A DNA stretch of 64,000 nucleotides from JAJFUE01 sp041687335 (GTDB taxonomy: Bacteria > Sumerlaeota > Sumerlaeia > MVZB01): contig JAWLCE010000009.1 of assembly GCA_041687335.1 (NCBI GenBank), forward strand, positions 1 through 64,000, written 5' to 3'. Position 1 is the stretch's first letter. Each line of letters starts with the position of its first letter. The notes under the pieces were generated by a model. That model was not told the origin of the DNA and did no database searches. It was given only the letters and a program-made list of their open reading frames with translations. Positions 27,995 to 36,878 of the stretch are shown in pieces. Made by a program: the position numbers and the translations under genes.

Positions 27995-28921
27995 ATGGCA
28001 CGGCCTGTCTGGAAGGGCCAGATCAATTTCGGGCTGGTCAACATTCCGGTGGGGCTCTACCCGGCCGAGAAGCCCAACGAGCTCAAATTCCGCATGCTCG
28101 ACAAGCGGAACCTGTCGCCGATCCGTTACAAGCGGGTCAACGCGGCCAGCGAGGACGAGGTCCCGTGGGATCAGATCGTCAAGGGCTTCGAATATGAGAG
28201 TGACGAGTTCGTGCTGATGAGTGACGCCGATTTCAAGAAGGCGCGACCCGAGGCGACCCAGTCGATCACGATCACCGATTTCGTGGACTGTCATGAGCTG
28301 CATCCGATCTTCTATGACAAGCCTTATTACCTGGTGCCCGAGAAGAAATCGCGGCGCAGCTTTGCGCTGCTGCGCGAGGCGATGCGGCGCACCTGCAAGG
28401 TCGGCATCGCGCAGGTGGTGATCCACACGCGCGAGCATCTGGCGGCGGTAGTGGTCTATGAGAACGCGCTGGTGGTCGAGCTGATGAGGTTTGCCGATGA
28501 GCTGCGCCCGCTCGAGGAGCATGACCTGCCGGGGGGGATCGAGGAGATGGGGATTGGCGAGAAGGAAGTGCGGATGGCGGAGCGGCTGATCGAGGACATG
28601 ATCGAGCCGTGGCAGCCTGAGCGCTATCGGGACCATTATCGCCAGGAGGTGATGGGCCTGATCCAGGGGAAGATCGAGAGCGGGCAGACCCATCAGATGG
28701 CGAGCGAGGAGGATGTTCCCGTGGCGGAGGAGCCGGCCGAGGTGGTCGACATGATGGAACTGCTCAAGCGCTCGCTGCGCAGCCGCGGCATCGAGGATGA
28801 AGCCAGTGAGGAGGCGACCGGCACCGAGGGCGGCCCCGTGAGCAAGAAAACCGCCGGCAAAAGCGCCCAAGCCGCCCGCAGCGAGCGCAAACCCAGGTCG
28901 CGTCCGAAGAAAAGCAGTTAG
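27995..28921 (+). CDS. ku: non-homologous end joining protein Ku
   Basis: Bacterial Ku (308 aa) binds DNA ends as a homodimer and recruits LigD. The N-terminus MARPVWKGQINFGLVNIPV and the core FVDCHELHPIFYDKPYYLVPEK are typical. The C-terminal 60 residues form a Lys/Arg/Ser-rich tail (KKTAGKSAQAARSERKPRS), a feature that in other Ku proteins helps DNA binding. ATG 27995 follows GGAG at eight bases. The longer frame from 27827 adds unconserved sequence. ligD lies 117 bases downstream on the same strand. Confidence 0.95.
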   Translation: MARPVWKGQINFGLVNIPVGLYPAEKPNELKFRMLDKRNLSPIRYKRVNAASEDEVPWDQIVKGFEYESDEFVLMSDADFKKARPEATQSITITDFVDCHELHPIFYDKPYYLVPEKKSRRSFALLREAMRRTCKVGIAQVVIHTREHLAAVVVYENALVVELMRFADELRPLEEHDLPGGIEEMGIGEKEVRMAERLIEDMIEPWQPERYRDHYRQEVMGLIQGKIESGQTHQMASEEDVPVAEEPAEVVDMMELLKRSLRSRGIEDEASEEATGTEGGPVSKKTAGKSAQAARSERKPRSRPKKSS

Positions 28922-28941
28922 AAAAAAAGGGATGTTTTTTC

Positions 28942-28961
28942 AAACGCCAAGGTGCCAAGGC
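28942..28961. repeat. dispersed 20-base repeat, copy 2
   Basis: An exact copy of 14783-14802, located between ku and ligD. Confidence 0.55.
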
Positions 28962-29038
28962 AGCCAAGGGATGATATTCGAGGGAGACAATCCAAGAATT
29001 AATGATTCGTGGCCTTGCTGAATCTTTTCGGAGACCCC

Positions 29039-31741
29039 ATGGCGCTTGACCATTACAAGTCCAAACGCGATTTCAGCAAGACGCCCGAGCCGGCGGGGCG
29101 GGTGCGACGTCGCGAGGGGCGGCCACTGAGTTTCATGATTCACAAGCACGATGCGACGCGACTGCATTATGACTTGCGGCTGGAACTCGATGGGGTGCTC
29201 AAAAGCTGGGCGGTGCCCAAGGGACCCTCGCTGGACCCGAGAGAGCGGCGGCTGGCGGTGCATGTCGAGGACCACCCGCTGGAATATGGGGAATTCGAGG
29301 GGACGATCCCGAAGGGTGAATATGGCGGCGGCACGGTCATGCTCTGGGACCGCGGTATTTGGCGGCCGCGCGGCCCGGACCCGCTGGGCGATTATCAGCG
29401 GGGCGCGCTCAAGTTCGACTTGGAGGGCGATAAACTGCGCGGGGGCTTCATGCTGGTGCGGCTCAAATCGCGCGGCGAGGAGAAGGATAACTGGCTGCTG
29501 ATCAAGGAAAAGGACGAGGCGGCGCGCAGCGAGGGCGACATCCTCGAGGAGCGCCTCGAAAGCGTCGCCAGCGGGCGCGGCCTTGAAGAGATCGCGGCGG
29601 CCGGCGACGCGGTCTGGAGCGGCGGACTGGAAGGGGAGGTTCTGACCGGCGCGGCCGCGCGCGAGAAAGCGGCCCCGAAGAAGACTGCGCCCCGGAAATC
29701 GCCGGCCAAGAAAGCCACGCCCAAAAAGGCGGCGGCGAAAAATGCAAAAACCAGCCAATCGGACGCTACGCAAGTCGCCACCGAGCTCCCTGCCGGCGCC
29801 CGGGCGGGTTCAATGCCTAGCGAGATCGGGGTGCAATTGGCGACGCCGGCGCTGGCCGCGCCCGAGGGCGAGGCTTGGCTGCACGAGATCAAGCTGGACG
29901 GCTACCGGATCGTGGCGCGGATTGACGGCGGGCGCGTGCGCCTGCTCTCGCGCAACGGCAAGGATTGGACCGCGAAGTTCGGCGGCTTTGACGAGAGGCT
30001 GGCGCGGCTGGCGGGGCAGGCGATCGTCGATGGCGAGATGACGCTGGTGCGGCGCGACGGCACGACCGACTTTCAGTCGCTGGTGGCGGCGGCCCATGAT
30101 GGGCATCCCGAACGGCTGACTTATTTCGCGTTCGATTTGCTTCATCTGGACGGGCACGACCTGCGGGCCGTGCCGCTCATCGAGCGCAAGCAGCTGCTGG
30201 AGGGGCTCATTGGGCGACTGGGCGAGCCGACGATCCGCATCAGCGACCACATCCGCGGCCAGGGGCCGGAATTTTATGAGCAGGCCTGCCGCAGCGGCCT
30301 GGAGGGGATCGTCTCGAAGCTGGCGACGGCACCCTATCGCGCCGCGCGCAACCGGGACTGGCTGAAGGTCAAGTGCTCCAGTCGCGAGGAGTTCGTCATC
30401 GGCGGATTCACCGACCCCAAGGGATCGGCCAAGGGTTTGGGGGCGTTGCTCCTGGGGCAGTATGACGGAGAGGGGCGGCTGGCCTTCTGCGGGCGCGTCG
30501 GCACCGGGTTCAGTGACCGGCTGCGCCTCGAGCTGGCACGCCGGCTGGCGGGCGAGGAGCGGGCCACCCCGCCCTTCGAGGCCAATCTCGAGCCGCTGGA
30601 CCGCAGGGGCGTCCACTGGGTCAAGCCGCGGCTGGTGGCGGAGGTGCGTTTCTGGGAGCGCACGGAGGATGGCATCCTGCGCCACCCCTCCTTCATGGGG
30701 CTGCGCGAGGACAAGGCACCGCCCGAGGCGCGCCCCGAGCAGCCGATCGCGCCGCCCCCGGCGATTGCCGCGAAGAAAGCCACCGCGAAAGAAAAACCGT
30801 CGCCACCGCCCGCCAAACAGCCCTCGAGCCGCCCCGCGCGCAAGGGGGGCGCGATCGAGGTGGGTGGCGTGCGCCTGACCAGCCCCGACAAGATTCTATA
30901 TCCCGAGCAGAACGTGACCAAGCAGGCCGTGGCCGAGTATTATCTGGCTGTCGCCGACTGGATCATGCCGCACCTGGCGGGGCGGCCGCTCAGCCTGGTG
31001 CGCTGCCCCGAGGGTCGACACAAGGAGTGCTTCTTTCAGAAACACGCGGCGACGGGGCTCGAGGGGTTCGGCCGGATTGAGATCGTTGAGCGCAGCGCGA
31101 CGCGCGAGTATTTTTACCTCAAGCGCGCGGCCGACCTGGTGGCGCTGGCGCAGATGGGCGCGCTCGAACTGCATACCTGGAACGCACGCGCCGATCGCAT
31201 CGACCAGCCGGACATGTTCGTCATCGACCTGGACCCCGATCCGACGGTGAGCTGGGACTTCGTGCGCGAGGTGGCGCGCCGCGTTCGTGACCGGCTGGCC
31301 GGGCTGGGGCTGGTTTCGTTTCTCAAAACCACCGGCGGCAAGGGGCTTCACGTGGTGGCGCCGCTCGCGCGCCGGCAGGGGTGGGACGAGGTTTACGAAT
31401 TCACGCGCGCGCTGGCCCAGGACCTCGTGCGGGAAGATCCCCAGCGCCTGACGGCGAACATGAGCAAGGCCAAGCGGGGGGGCAAGGTGTATGTGGATTA
31501 CGTGCGCAACGCGCGCGGGGCGACCAGCATTGCGCCTTACTCGACGCGGCGCCATGCCGGGGCGACCGTGGCGGTGGCGCTGGGCTGGGAGGAACTGGAG
31601 CGGCTGGAGCGCCCGGACATCTATACCATCAAGAATCTGCCGCGCCGATTGGCAGGGTTGAAGGCCGATCCGTGGGGTGATTACCTCATGACCCGCCAGA
31701 GCATCACCCAGGTCGCCCGCAAGAAGTTAGGGATGAAGTAA
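29039..31741 (+). CDS. ligD: multifunctional ATP-dependent DNA ligase LigD
   Basis: A 900-aa protein in the order phosphoesterase, ligase, polymerase, as in Pseudomonas rather than Mycobacterium. The 3'-phosphoesterase domain (about 1-170) has FMIHKHDATRLHYDLRLEL and PKGEYGGGTV. A Lys/Ala-rich linker (about 205-245) follows. The ligase domain starts near 265 and has its nucleotidyl lysine Lys285 (EIKLDGYR) and an OB-fold up to about 550. After a second Lys/Pro-rich linker, the primase-like polymerase domain (about 610-900) has the metal pair FVIDLDPDP near 730 and KTTGGKGLHV. ATG 29039 follows GGAG. It acts with Ku in end joining. Confidence 0.96.
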   Translation: MALDHYKSKRDFSKTPEPAGRVRRREGRPLSFMIHKHDATRLHYDLRLELDGVLKSWAVPKGPSLDPRERRLAVHVEDHPLEYGEFEGTIPKGEYGGGTVMLWDRGIWRPRGPDPLGDYQRGALKFDLEGDKLRGGFMLVRLKSRGEEKDNWLLIKEKDEAARSEGDILEERLESVASGRGLEEIAAAGDAVWSGGLEGEVLTGAAAREKAAPKKTAPRKSPAKKATPKKAAAKNAKTSQSDATQVATELPAGARAGSMPSEIGVQLATPALAAPEGEAWLHEIKLDGYRIVARIDGGRVRLLSRNGKDWTAKFGGFDERLARLAGQAIVDGEMTLVRRDGTTDFQSLVAAAHDGHPERLTYFAFDLLHLDGHDLRAVPLIERKQLLEGLIGRLGEPTIRISDHIRGQGPEFYEQACRSGLEGIVSKLATAPYRAARNRDWLKVKCSSREEFVIGGFTDPKGSAKGLGALLLGQYDGEGRLAFCGRVGTGFSDRLRLELARRLAGEERATPPFEANLEPLDRRGVHWVKPRLVAEVRFWERTEDGILRHPSFMGLREDKAPPEARPEQPIAPPPAIAAKKATAKEKPSPPPAKQPSSRPARKGGAIEVGGVRLTSPDKILYPEQNVTKQAVAEYYLAVADWIMPHLAGRPLSLVRCPEGRHKECFFQKHAATGLEGFGRIEIVERSATREYFYLKRAADLVALAQMGALELHTWNARADRIDQPDMFVIDLDPDPTVSWDFVREVARRVRDRLAGLGLVSFLKTTGGKGLHVVAPLARRQGWDEVYEFTRALAQDLVREDPQRLTANMSKAKRGGKVYVDYVRNARGATSIAPYSTRRHAGATVAVALGWEELERLERPDIYTIKNLPRRLAGLKADPWGDYLMTRQSITQVARKKLGMK

Positions 31742-31815
31742 ATGCGCGGGCAGCACTAAAGCTCACCGTGAGGAGCGCCGCGTGCATCTGCGGCACATGC
31801 CGCCGCCAATCTCCT

Positions 31816-32442
31816 TTAGCGGGTGCGGGCGAAGTAGCTGGTCATCAGGTTGCGGTAGTTGGGAATGTGATTGGAGAAGAGCGTGCCAAGCCCTTCGATG
31901 TCGTTGCGCCAGTCGCGATGCAACTCGCAGGCCATGCCGAACCAGTTCATCAGCTGAACGCCGGCGGCCTGCATCCGCAGCCAGGCGCTGTGACGGGTGA
32001 CCTCGTTGAAGGTCCCCGAGGCGTCGGTGATGACGAAGACTTGATAGCCGGCCTCGATGGCCGACAAGGCGGGGAAAGCGACGCAGACCTCGGTGACCAC
32101 CCCGGCCAAAATGAGTTGGCGGCGACCTGTCTGGCGGATGGCGTTGACGAAGTCTTCATTATCCCAGGCGTTGATCTGGCCGGGGCGGGCGATATAGGCG
32201 GCGTCGGGGAAGGTCTCGCGCAGCTCGGGGACGAGCGGGCCGTTGGGGCCATTCTCGAAGCTGGTGGTCAGGATCGTGGGCAGCTTGAAGTAAGCCCCGC
32301 AGGCCGCCACGGCCAGCACGTTGTTCTTGAACTCGCCTGGGGAGAAATCCTGCACCAGCGAAATAAGCCCTGATTGATGATCGACGAGCAGCAGCGCCGC
32401 CTCATCCCTTGAAAGTCGGTTGTATTGGAAACCAGATTGCAT
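31816..32442 (-). CDS. isochorismatase-family hydrolase, YcaC-like
   Basis: A 208-aa cysteine hydrolase. LLLVDHQSGLI carries the catalytic Asp, and LAGVVTEVCVAFPALSAIEAG carries the nucleophilic Cys in the family position. The spacing and the HSAWLRMQAAGVQLMNWF ending match the YcaC subgroup, whose physiological substrate is unsettled. It is convergent with ligD and alone on its strand. Confidence 0.88.
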   Translation of the reverse strand: MQSGFQYNRLSRDEAALLLVDHQSGLISLVQDFSPGEFKNNVLAVAACGAYFKLPTILTTSFENGPNGPLVPELRETFPDAAYIARPGQINAWDNEDFVNAIRQTGRRQLILAGVVTEVCVAFPALSAIEAGYQVFVITDASGTFNEVTRHSAWLRMQAAGVQLMNWFGMACELHRDWRNDIEGLGTLFSNHIPNYRNLMTSYFARTR

Positions 32443-32733
32443 GGAGGTAACCTTGTGGTAGCGGAATGCGGCGCAGACAGCCGCCGGGGTTCAGGCGCGT
32501 TCGAAACTTGTTCCCGTAGTCTTTGTGCCATCAACCCTCCGCCCTGCCGCGCGGGTCAAATATATGGTCGTGGTGGGACATGGAGTGGCTATTCCCGATT
32601 TGGAGATTTGAGAATCGGTGGTTGTGCTTTAGAATTAGGGACACCTCCGCGCCCGCGGCGTATGTGTGTTTAGCGGGAGTGGCACCCCCGAGCGCTAAGT
32701 TCATACTCCACGGCGAGTTCCAAAGGCCCACCG

Positions 32734-33411
32734 ATGCCGCTTCTCGAGTTTGAACAGGTCACTAGAGATTTTGGCGACGACGCCACCGGCCGGCGCGTGC
32801 TGGAGCGGGTGGATTTGGCGCTGGCCCCGGGCGAGGCGGTGGCGCTGGTGGGGCGCTCGGGCGCCGGCAAGACGACGCTGCTCTTTCTGGCGGCGGGCCT
32901 GATCCGGCCATCGGCGGGGCGCGTGCTGTTTGAAGGGCGAGATCTCAATGCACTCAGCCCCGCCGAGGGAGCCCGGCTGCGCCGCCGCCGCATTGGGTTG
33001 GTCTTCCAGAACAACCTGAGCCTGAGCGCGCTGCCGGTCTGGGAGAACGCCGCGCTGTCTTTGCTGATGGATGGAGCCTCGCGGCGGCGGGCGCGGCCCG
33101 AGGCGCTGGCGATGCTCAAGCGGCTCGGGCTGGACGGTTATGCCGACCGGCCGACGGCGGTGCTTTCGGGTGGCCAGCGCCGGCGACTGGGGCTGGCGCG
33201 TTGCCTGCTGGGCGACCCCGACCTGCTCCTGGCTGACGAGCCGACGGCCGACCTGGACGAGGAGACAGCCGCGGCGATCGAGCGCGAGTTATTTGTCTGG
33301 CTGCGCGCGCGTCACCGGGCGGCGATCATCGTGACCCACGCCCCCAGCATCGAGCGGGCGGCCGATCGGGTGCTGCGCCTGGAGTCAGGCGGGTTGATCT
33401 CGCGCGGGTGA
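32734..33411 (+). CDS. ABC transporter ATP-binding protein, LolD/MacB-like, without adjacent permease
   Basis: A 225-aa ATPase with complete motifs: Walker A GRSGAGKTT, Q-loop LVFQNN, signature LSGGQRRRLGLARCLL, Walker B LLLADEPTADLD and switch His in IVTHAPS. Sequence and length fit the LolD/FtsE/MacB group, which works with FtsX-type permeases on lipoproteins, peptides or division. No permease gene lies on either side, so its partner must be elsewhere. The product is intact and probably active. Confidence 0.85.
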   Translation: MPLLEFEQVTRDFGDDATGRRVLERVDLALAPGEAVALVGRSGAGKTTLLFLAAGLIRPSAGRVLFEGRDLNALSPAEGARLRRRRIGLVFQNNLSLSALPVWENAALSLLMDGASRRRARPEALAMLKRLGLDGYADRPTAVLSGGQRRRLGLARCLLGDPDLLLADEPTADLDEETAAAIERELFVWLRARHRAAIIVTHAPSIERAADRVLRLESGGLISRG

Positions 33412-33420
33412 GGCGGCCTA

Positions 33421-33891
33421 CTACTCGATGCCGCCGAGCAGCAGATACGCTTGGGCTCGCTGACGGCGCCATTCTTCGAGCCGGGCGTAAAAATGCGCAA
33501 GGTCATAGGCCGGCACCGATTGCCACCGGTTTTCCTCGCGCTCAAGGGTCCTGCGGGTGTCGCGCTCGCGTGAGAGCCCGGCAGTCGGCGGCAGGCCATA
33601 GCCGGCGAGGCGGACGGGGCCGCTGGTCTGCGCCTGCAATTGGCTGCTTTCGAGGCGCGAGGAGCGGGCGAACAGCTCGGGGGCCGGCGGCGGCTCGTCA
33701 AGAACGGCGCGGGCCTTGGCGCGGGCGAGCGCGGGGGGATCGGACACGCCGTAGACCACGTCGGTCGGCTGTCCGACTACATGGATCGGCGCGATGGCGG
33801 GGTCGGCAAAGGTGATATGGATGAAGCTGCTCTGGGCGGCGGCAAGCGGGGCCAACGTGAGCCCGAGCAGCAAAGCCAACAGGGTTTTCAT
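33421..33891 (-). CDS. secreted protein of unknown function, 156 aa
   Basis: It has a signal peptide (MKTLLALLLGLTLAPLAAAQ, cleavage after Ala-Gln) and a mature part of about 136 residues rich in Arg, Glu and Ala, with no recognised domain. ATG 33891 follows GGAGGT at good spacing. The earlier in-frame start is less likely. It is convergent with the ABC ATPase gene, with only 9 bases between the stops. Confidence 0.55.
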   Translation of the reverse strand: MKTLLALLLGLTLAPLAAAQSSFIHITFADPAIAPIHVVGQPTDVVYGVSDPPALARAKARAVLDEPPPAPELFARSSRLESSQLQAQTSGPVRLAGYGLPPTAGLSRERDTRRTLEREENRWQSVPAYDLAHFYARLEEWRRQRAQAYLLLGGIE

Positions 33892-34515
33892 GATGAGAAA
33901 GACCTCCGGCAAGCGATGGCGGAGGTGCGCCCGGTTGAGAGGGCGGCCGCCGCGTGGGGTGAGAAGTAGATCGTTTATTTTAGCGCGTGGGGCCGAAAGG
34001 GCGGGAGAAAAGGATATAAAAAAAAAGCCGACTCGGTGGGGAGGAGGAGACCGAGTCGACTTCTTTTCGGGAGCTGATTGAACCGCTTGCGCGTTTCGTT
34101 CGTGCTACCCAACCAACTTGCCTATCGTTAGAGCAATCATCGTACCCATTCCTGCGAGAGACCCTGGGAGCCCCTCCAATTGGCACTCAGGTTCAGCGCA
34201 ACTCCATTTATATCAAATATCCGTAGGATTAGCCAGTAGATATTGTCTGGGCGGGGTAGTCAATGGCGGCTGGGTTGTTGCTGTACTATTCGGTACACTT
34301 GTGTACCATGTCCGTGTCTTTGGGTAGGTCTGGTCTTTGACCCAACTTGGCTCAGCCGGATTGGCCGCCTGCGGCTTGCCCCCGGCTGCGAGCAGCAAGC
34401 ATTGAATTCACTTGCCAGCCGGGGCTGATTCATTTACAAAAACATGCATGTCACACGAACATTAGAAATCGTGTGAACTGATTGTGCCCGCCGGGGCGAG
34501 GAGTCGTCGCGAAAG
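33892..34515. other. 620-base stretch without a supported gene
   Basis: It includes one clear hairpin terminator (34018-34060, minus orientation) that has no gene above it. The part from 34080 to 34450 is lower in GC and has no ribosome-binding site with a believable frame. It could carry a small RNA on the minus strand or a decayed gene. Nothing was recognised. Confidence 0.5.
34018..34060 (-). terminator. Rho-independent terminator, minus-strand orientation
   Basis: The stem CGACTCGGT (34029-34037) / ACCGAGTCG (34050-34058) has nine A residues (34018-34026) on its left side, that is a T-run on the minus strand. The opposite side has only TTCTTTT, so weak use on the plus strand is possible. 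Confidence 0.7.
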
Positions 34516-35337
34516 ATGCAACGGATCAGGCTCTTGCTTGTGTTTTTGGCCCTGCTGGCCATGGGTTCCATCGGCCATGCGCAAACGATGTGGGAGCTGC
34601 AGGCGGTTGATGCCAATGGGGTGGCGACGCATCCGAAGGTGGGCGCGGGGATCGATCCGGGCAACCGGATCACGGTGGAGGGGATCGCGCTCAATGCCCC
34701 CGACGAGCTGCTCCCGCCGGGGCAGATGTGGCAAATTTTCGTGCAGGGCGAAGGCGAAGACAAGGGCGGCATCGCGGGGTTTGCGGCCATTTTCTATGAC
34801 AACTCCGTTTGGCCGCGCTACCCGACCGACATCGCCGCCGGCGACCGGGTGCGGATTGAAGGTTATGCGGCCTTTCATCGCGGCAAGGCGAACATCAACG
34901 AGCGCCACTCGGCCGCGCCCGAGCTGCGGATGACGGTGACCCGGCTGGCGAGCGGGGTGGGCCTGCCCGCGCCGGCGGTGATCCCCTCGATCGAGGACTG
35001 CAATTATTTTGATGCCCAGCGGATCGGCGGCGGCGAACGTTATCAGGGGCGCTGGGTGCGGTTGGACCGGGTCTGGATTGCCGGCGGCACATGGGCCGCC
35101 GGTGAGACGGTGACCTTGACCGACGCCAGCGGTCAGACGTTGCCGATGCTGCTCTCGGTGCGCGGCGACTTTGGCAGCCATCCGGCGCCGGTTGGCGCCT
35201 TCTCGGTGGTGGGCATCTTCGACCAGGAGGACGCCAGCGAGCCGTTCACGGGTGACTATCGGCTCTGGGTCAAGCGCCAGGCGGATATTGTGCCGATGGC
35301 GCCGACGGCGGCGAGCGATTGGCGGCTCTACGAGTAG
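34516..35337 (+). CDS. secreted protein of unknown function, 273 aa
   Basis: A signal peptide (about 1-22, cleaved after AQ) precedes a beta-rich protein. Two halves each contain a word like GNRITVEGIALNAP or RYQGRWVRLDRVWIAGG followed by a metal- or ligand-type loop (YFDAQRIGG). This pattern is reminiscent of OB-fold nucleic-acid- or sugar-binding modules in secreted proteins. No catalytic motif was seen. It is 23 bases upstream of a pseudopilin gene on the same strand, so the two may be co-expressed and work at the cell surface. Confidence 0.6.
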   Translation: MQRIRLLLVFLALLAMGSIGHAQTMWELQAVDANGVATHPKVGAGIDPGNRITVEGIALNAPDELLPPGQMWQIFVQGEGEDKGGIAGFAAIFYDNSVWPRYPTDIAAGDRVRIEGYAAFHRGKANINERHSAAPELRMTVTRLASGVGLPAPAVIPSIEDCNYFDAQRIGGGERYQGRWVRLDRVWIAGGTWAAGETVTLTDASGQTLPMLLSVRGDFGSHPAPVGAFSVVGIFDQEDASEPFTGDYRLWVKRQADIVPMAPTAASDWRLYE

Positions 35338-35360
35338 CTTGACATGCATGTGAGGGCGCC

Positions 35361-35993
35361 ATGGCAGGACAGTGCGGCGATCATCGGGCGTTTACGCTGA
35401 TTGAATTGCTGATCGTGGTGGCGATCATCGCGATTCTTGCGGCGGTGGCGGTGCCCAACCTGCTGGAGGCCCAGACCCGCAGCAAGGTCGCGCGCGCGCG
35501 GGCGGACATGCGGTTGTTGGCCGTCGCGCTGGAGGCCTATCGGGTCGATCATGCGGCCTACCCGCCGGCGACAACCTTCTGCGCCAGCATGATGGATTCG
35601 ATCGAGGCGCACAACGAGGCGCCGCCGGCGTTGACCACGCCGATCAGCTATCTGAGCGCGCGCCCGCTTGACGTTTTCAATGGCAACCAGCGATACAAAT
35701 ACATCGCGCCGGGGCTGGGCTGGGCCAACGATACCCAGACGATCCTGGCGATCTGGGTGCCGCGCAATTTTCCCGCCGCTGAGGAGTCCGCGCAGATGGT
35801 GCCGTATTTTTCGCAGAGCCAGTCGCCGGTGCGCTGGGGGTTGTGGAGCGTGGGGCCGGCGGGCCCGTTGAGCGTATTTGAAAGCGACGCAGCGCAGCTG
35901 CCGGTGCCGCGCCGGACGTGGTACGATCCGACCAACGGCACGATTTCGGATGGGATCGTGGCCCTGCTGAGCACCGGCCACGGCGCGCGTTGA
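35361..35993 (+). CDS. type II secretion / type IV pilin-like pseudopilin (divergent member)
   Basis: A 210-aa protein with a prepilin start HRAFTLIELLIVVAIIAILA. The residue before Phe is Ala rather than the usual Gly, and Glu5 is kept. The helix continues AVPNLLEAQTRSKVARARADM as in GspG-type pseudopilins. The C-terminal half carries WGLWSVGPAGP and WYDPTNGTISDG, the same landmarks as the four genes at 40.6-44.0 kb, but the loops are quite different. It probably assembles with a type II secretion-like apparatus whose core genes are outside the window. Confidence 0.82.
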   Translation: MAGQCGDHRAFTLIELLIVVAIIAILAAVAVPNLLEAQTRSKVARARADMRLLAVALEAYRVDHAAYPPATTFCASMMDSIEAHNEAPPALTTPISYLSARPLDVFNGNQRYKYIAPGLGWANDTQTILAIWVPRNFPAAEESAQMVPYFSQSQSPVRWGLWSVGPAGPLSVFESDAAQLPVPRRTWYDPTNGTISDGIVALLSTGHGAR

Positions 35994-36014
35994 GGCAAGG
36001 ATGGGTTGATCGGG

Positions 36015-36878
36015 ATGAAAGCCTCAAAACAAATAACTCTGGCCGGCTGGCTGCTTGCGGTGGCGCTCGCCTTGGCCGGCTGCGATGGGAACCCGGCGCG
36101 GGCGGAGCGGTCGGAGGCGGGCGACGGCTTGGTCGCAGTCAGCAATTCGTGGCTGGAGTGCTGCCTGCGCGAGCTGGCGGGGGATGATTTTGAGCCGGTG
36201 CGGGTCTGCCCGCCGGGAAGCTGCCCGGGGCACTTCGATATTCGCCCGGGCACGGTGGCGGCGTTGCGCGAGTGCCGGTTGGTGCTGCTGTTTAATTTTC
36301 AACGCTCGATGGAGGAGCGGCTGCGGGCGATCGCGCCGGAGCGGCTCGAGTTGGCTGCGATCGATGCGCCGGCGGGATTGTGTGTGCCGGCGAGCTACCT
36401 GGCCGGCTGCGAGGCGGTGCTGGCCGCGCTGGGCGAGGCCTTCCCGGAGCGGCGCGGCGATTACGAGGCGGCGCTGGAGCGGGCGCGCGAGCGAATGGGG
36501 CGGCTCGAGGTCGAGATGCGCGAGCAGGTACGCGCGGCCGGGCTGGAAGGGGTCCGCGTGATGGCTTCGGGCCATCAGGAGCTGTTCTGCCGATGGCTGG
36601 GGCTGGAGCCGGTGGCGGTTTATTCGGGCCCCAATACGCAATCCCCGGCGCGGATCGAGGCGCTGCTGGCGGACGGTCGGGAGTCGGGGATCGGCTTCGT
36701 GATCGCCAACGCGCAGGAGGGGGCCCAGGTGGGACAGGCGCTGGCGCACCAGTTGGATGTGCCGCTGGTGGTGATGAGCAATTTTCCGCTGATGGAGGGG
36801 GAAGAGCATTCATTTGATGGACTCGTGCGCACCAATGTCGCCCGCCTTGTCGCGGCCGCCCGCGAAAGCCGCCCCTGA
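36015..36878 (+). CDS. metal ABC transporter substrate-binding lipoprotein (ZnuA-like)
   Basis: A 287-aa protein with lipobox LAGC (Cys23). The ligand-region word CPPGSCPGHFDIRPGT places His73 where ZnuA/TroA proteins bind Zn or Mn. SGHQELFCRWLGL holds the second His. Cysteines cluster unusually close to the ligands (49, 50, 65, 70), so the metal or its coordination may differ from classic ZnuA. There is no His-rich loop. The gene overlaps the ATPase gene, and the set continues as an operon to 39151. Which metal is carried is not determined. Confidence 0.85.
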   Translation: MKASKQITLAGWLLAVALALAGCDGNPARAERSEAGDGLVAVSNSWLECCLRELAGDDFEPVRVCPPGSCPGHFDIRPGTVAALRECRLVLLFNFQRSMEERLRAIAPERLELAAIDAPAGLCVPASYLAGCEAVLAALGEAFPERRGDYEAALERARERMGRLEVEMREQVRAAGLEGVRVMASGHQELFCRWLGLEPVAVYSGPNTQSPARIEALLADGRESGIGFVIANAQEGAQVGQALAHQLDVPLVVMSNFPLMEGEEHSFDGLVRTNVARLVAAARESRP

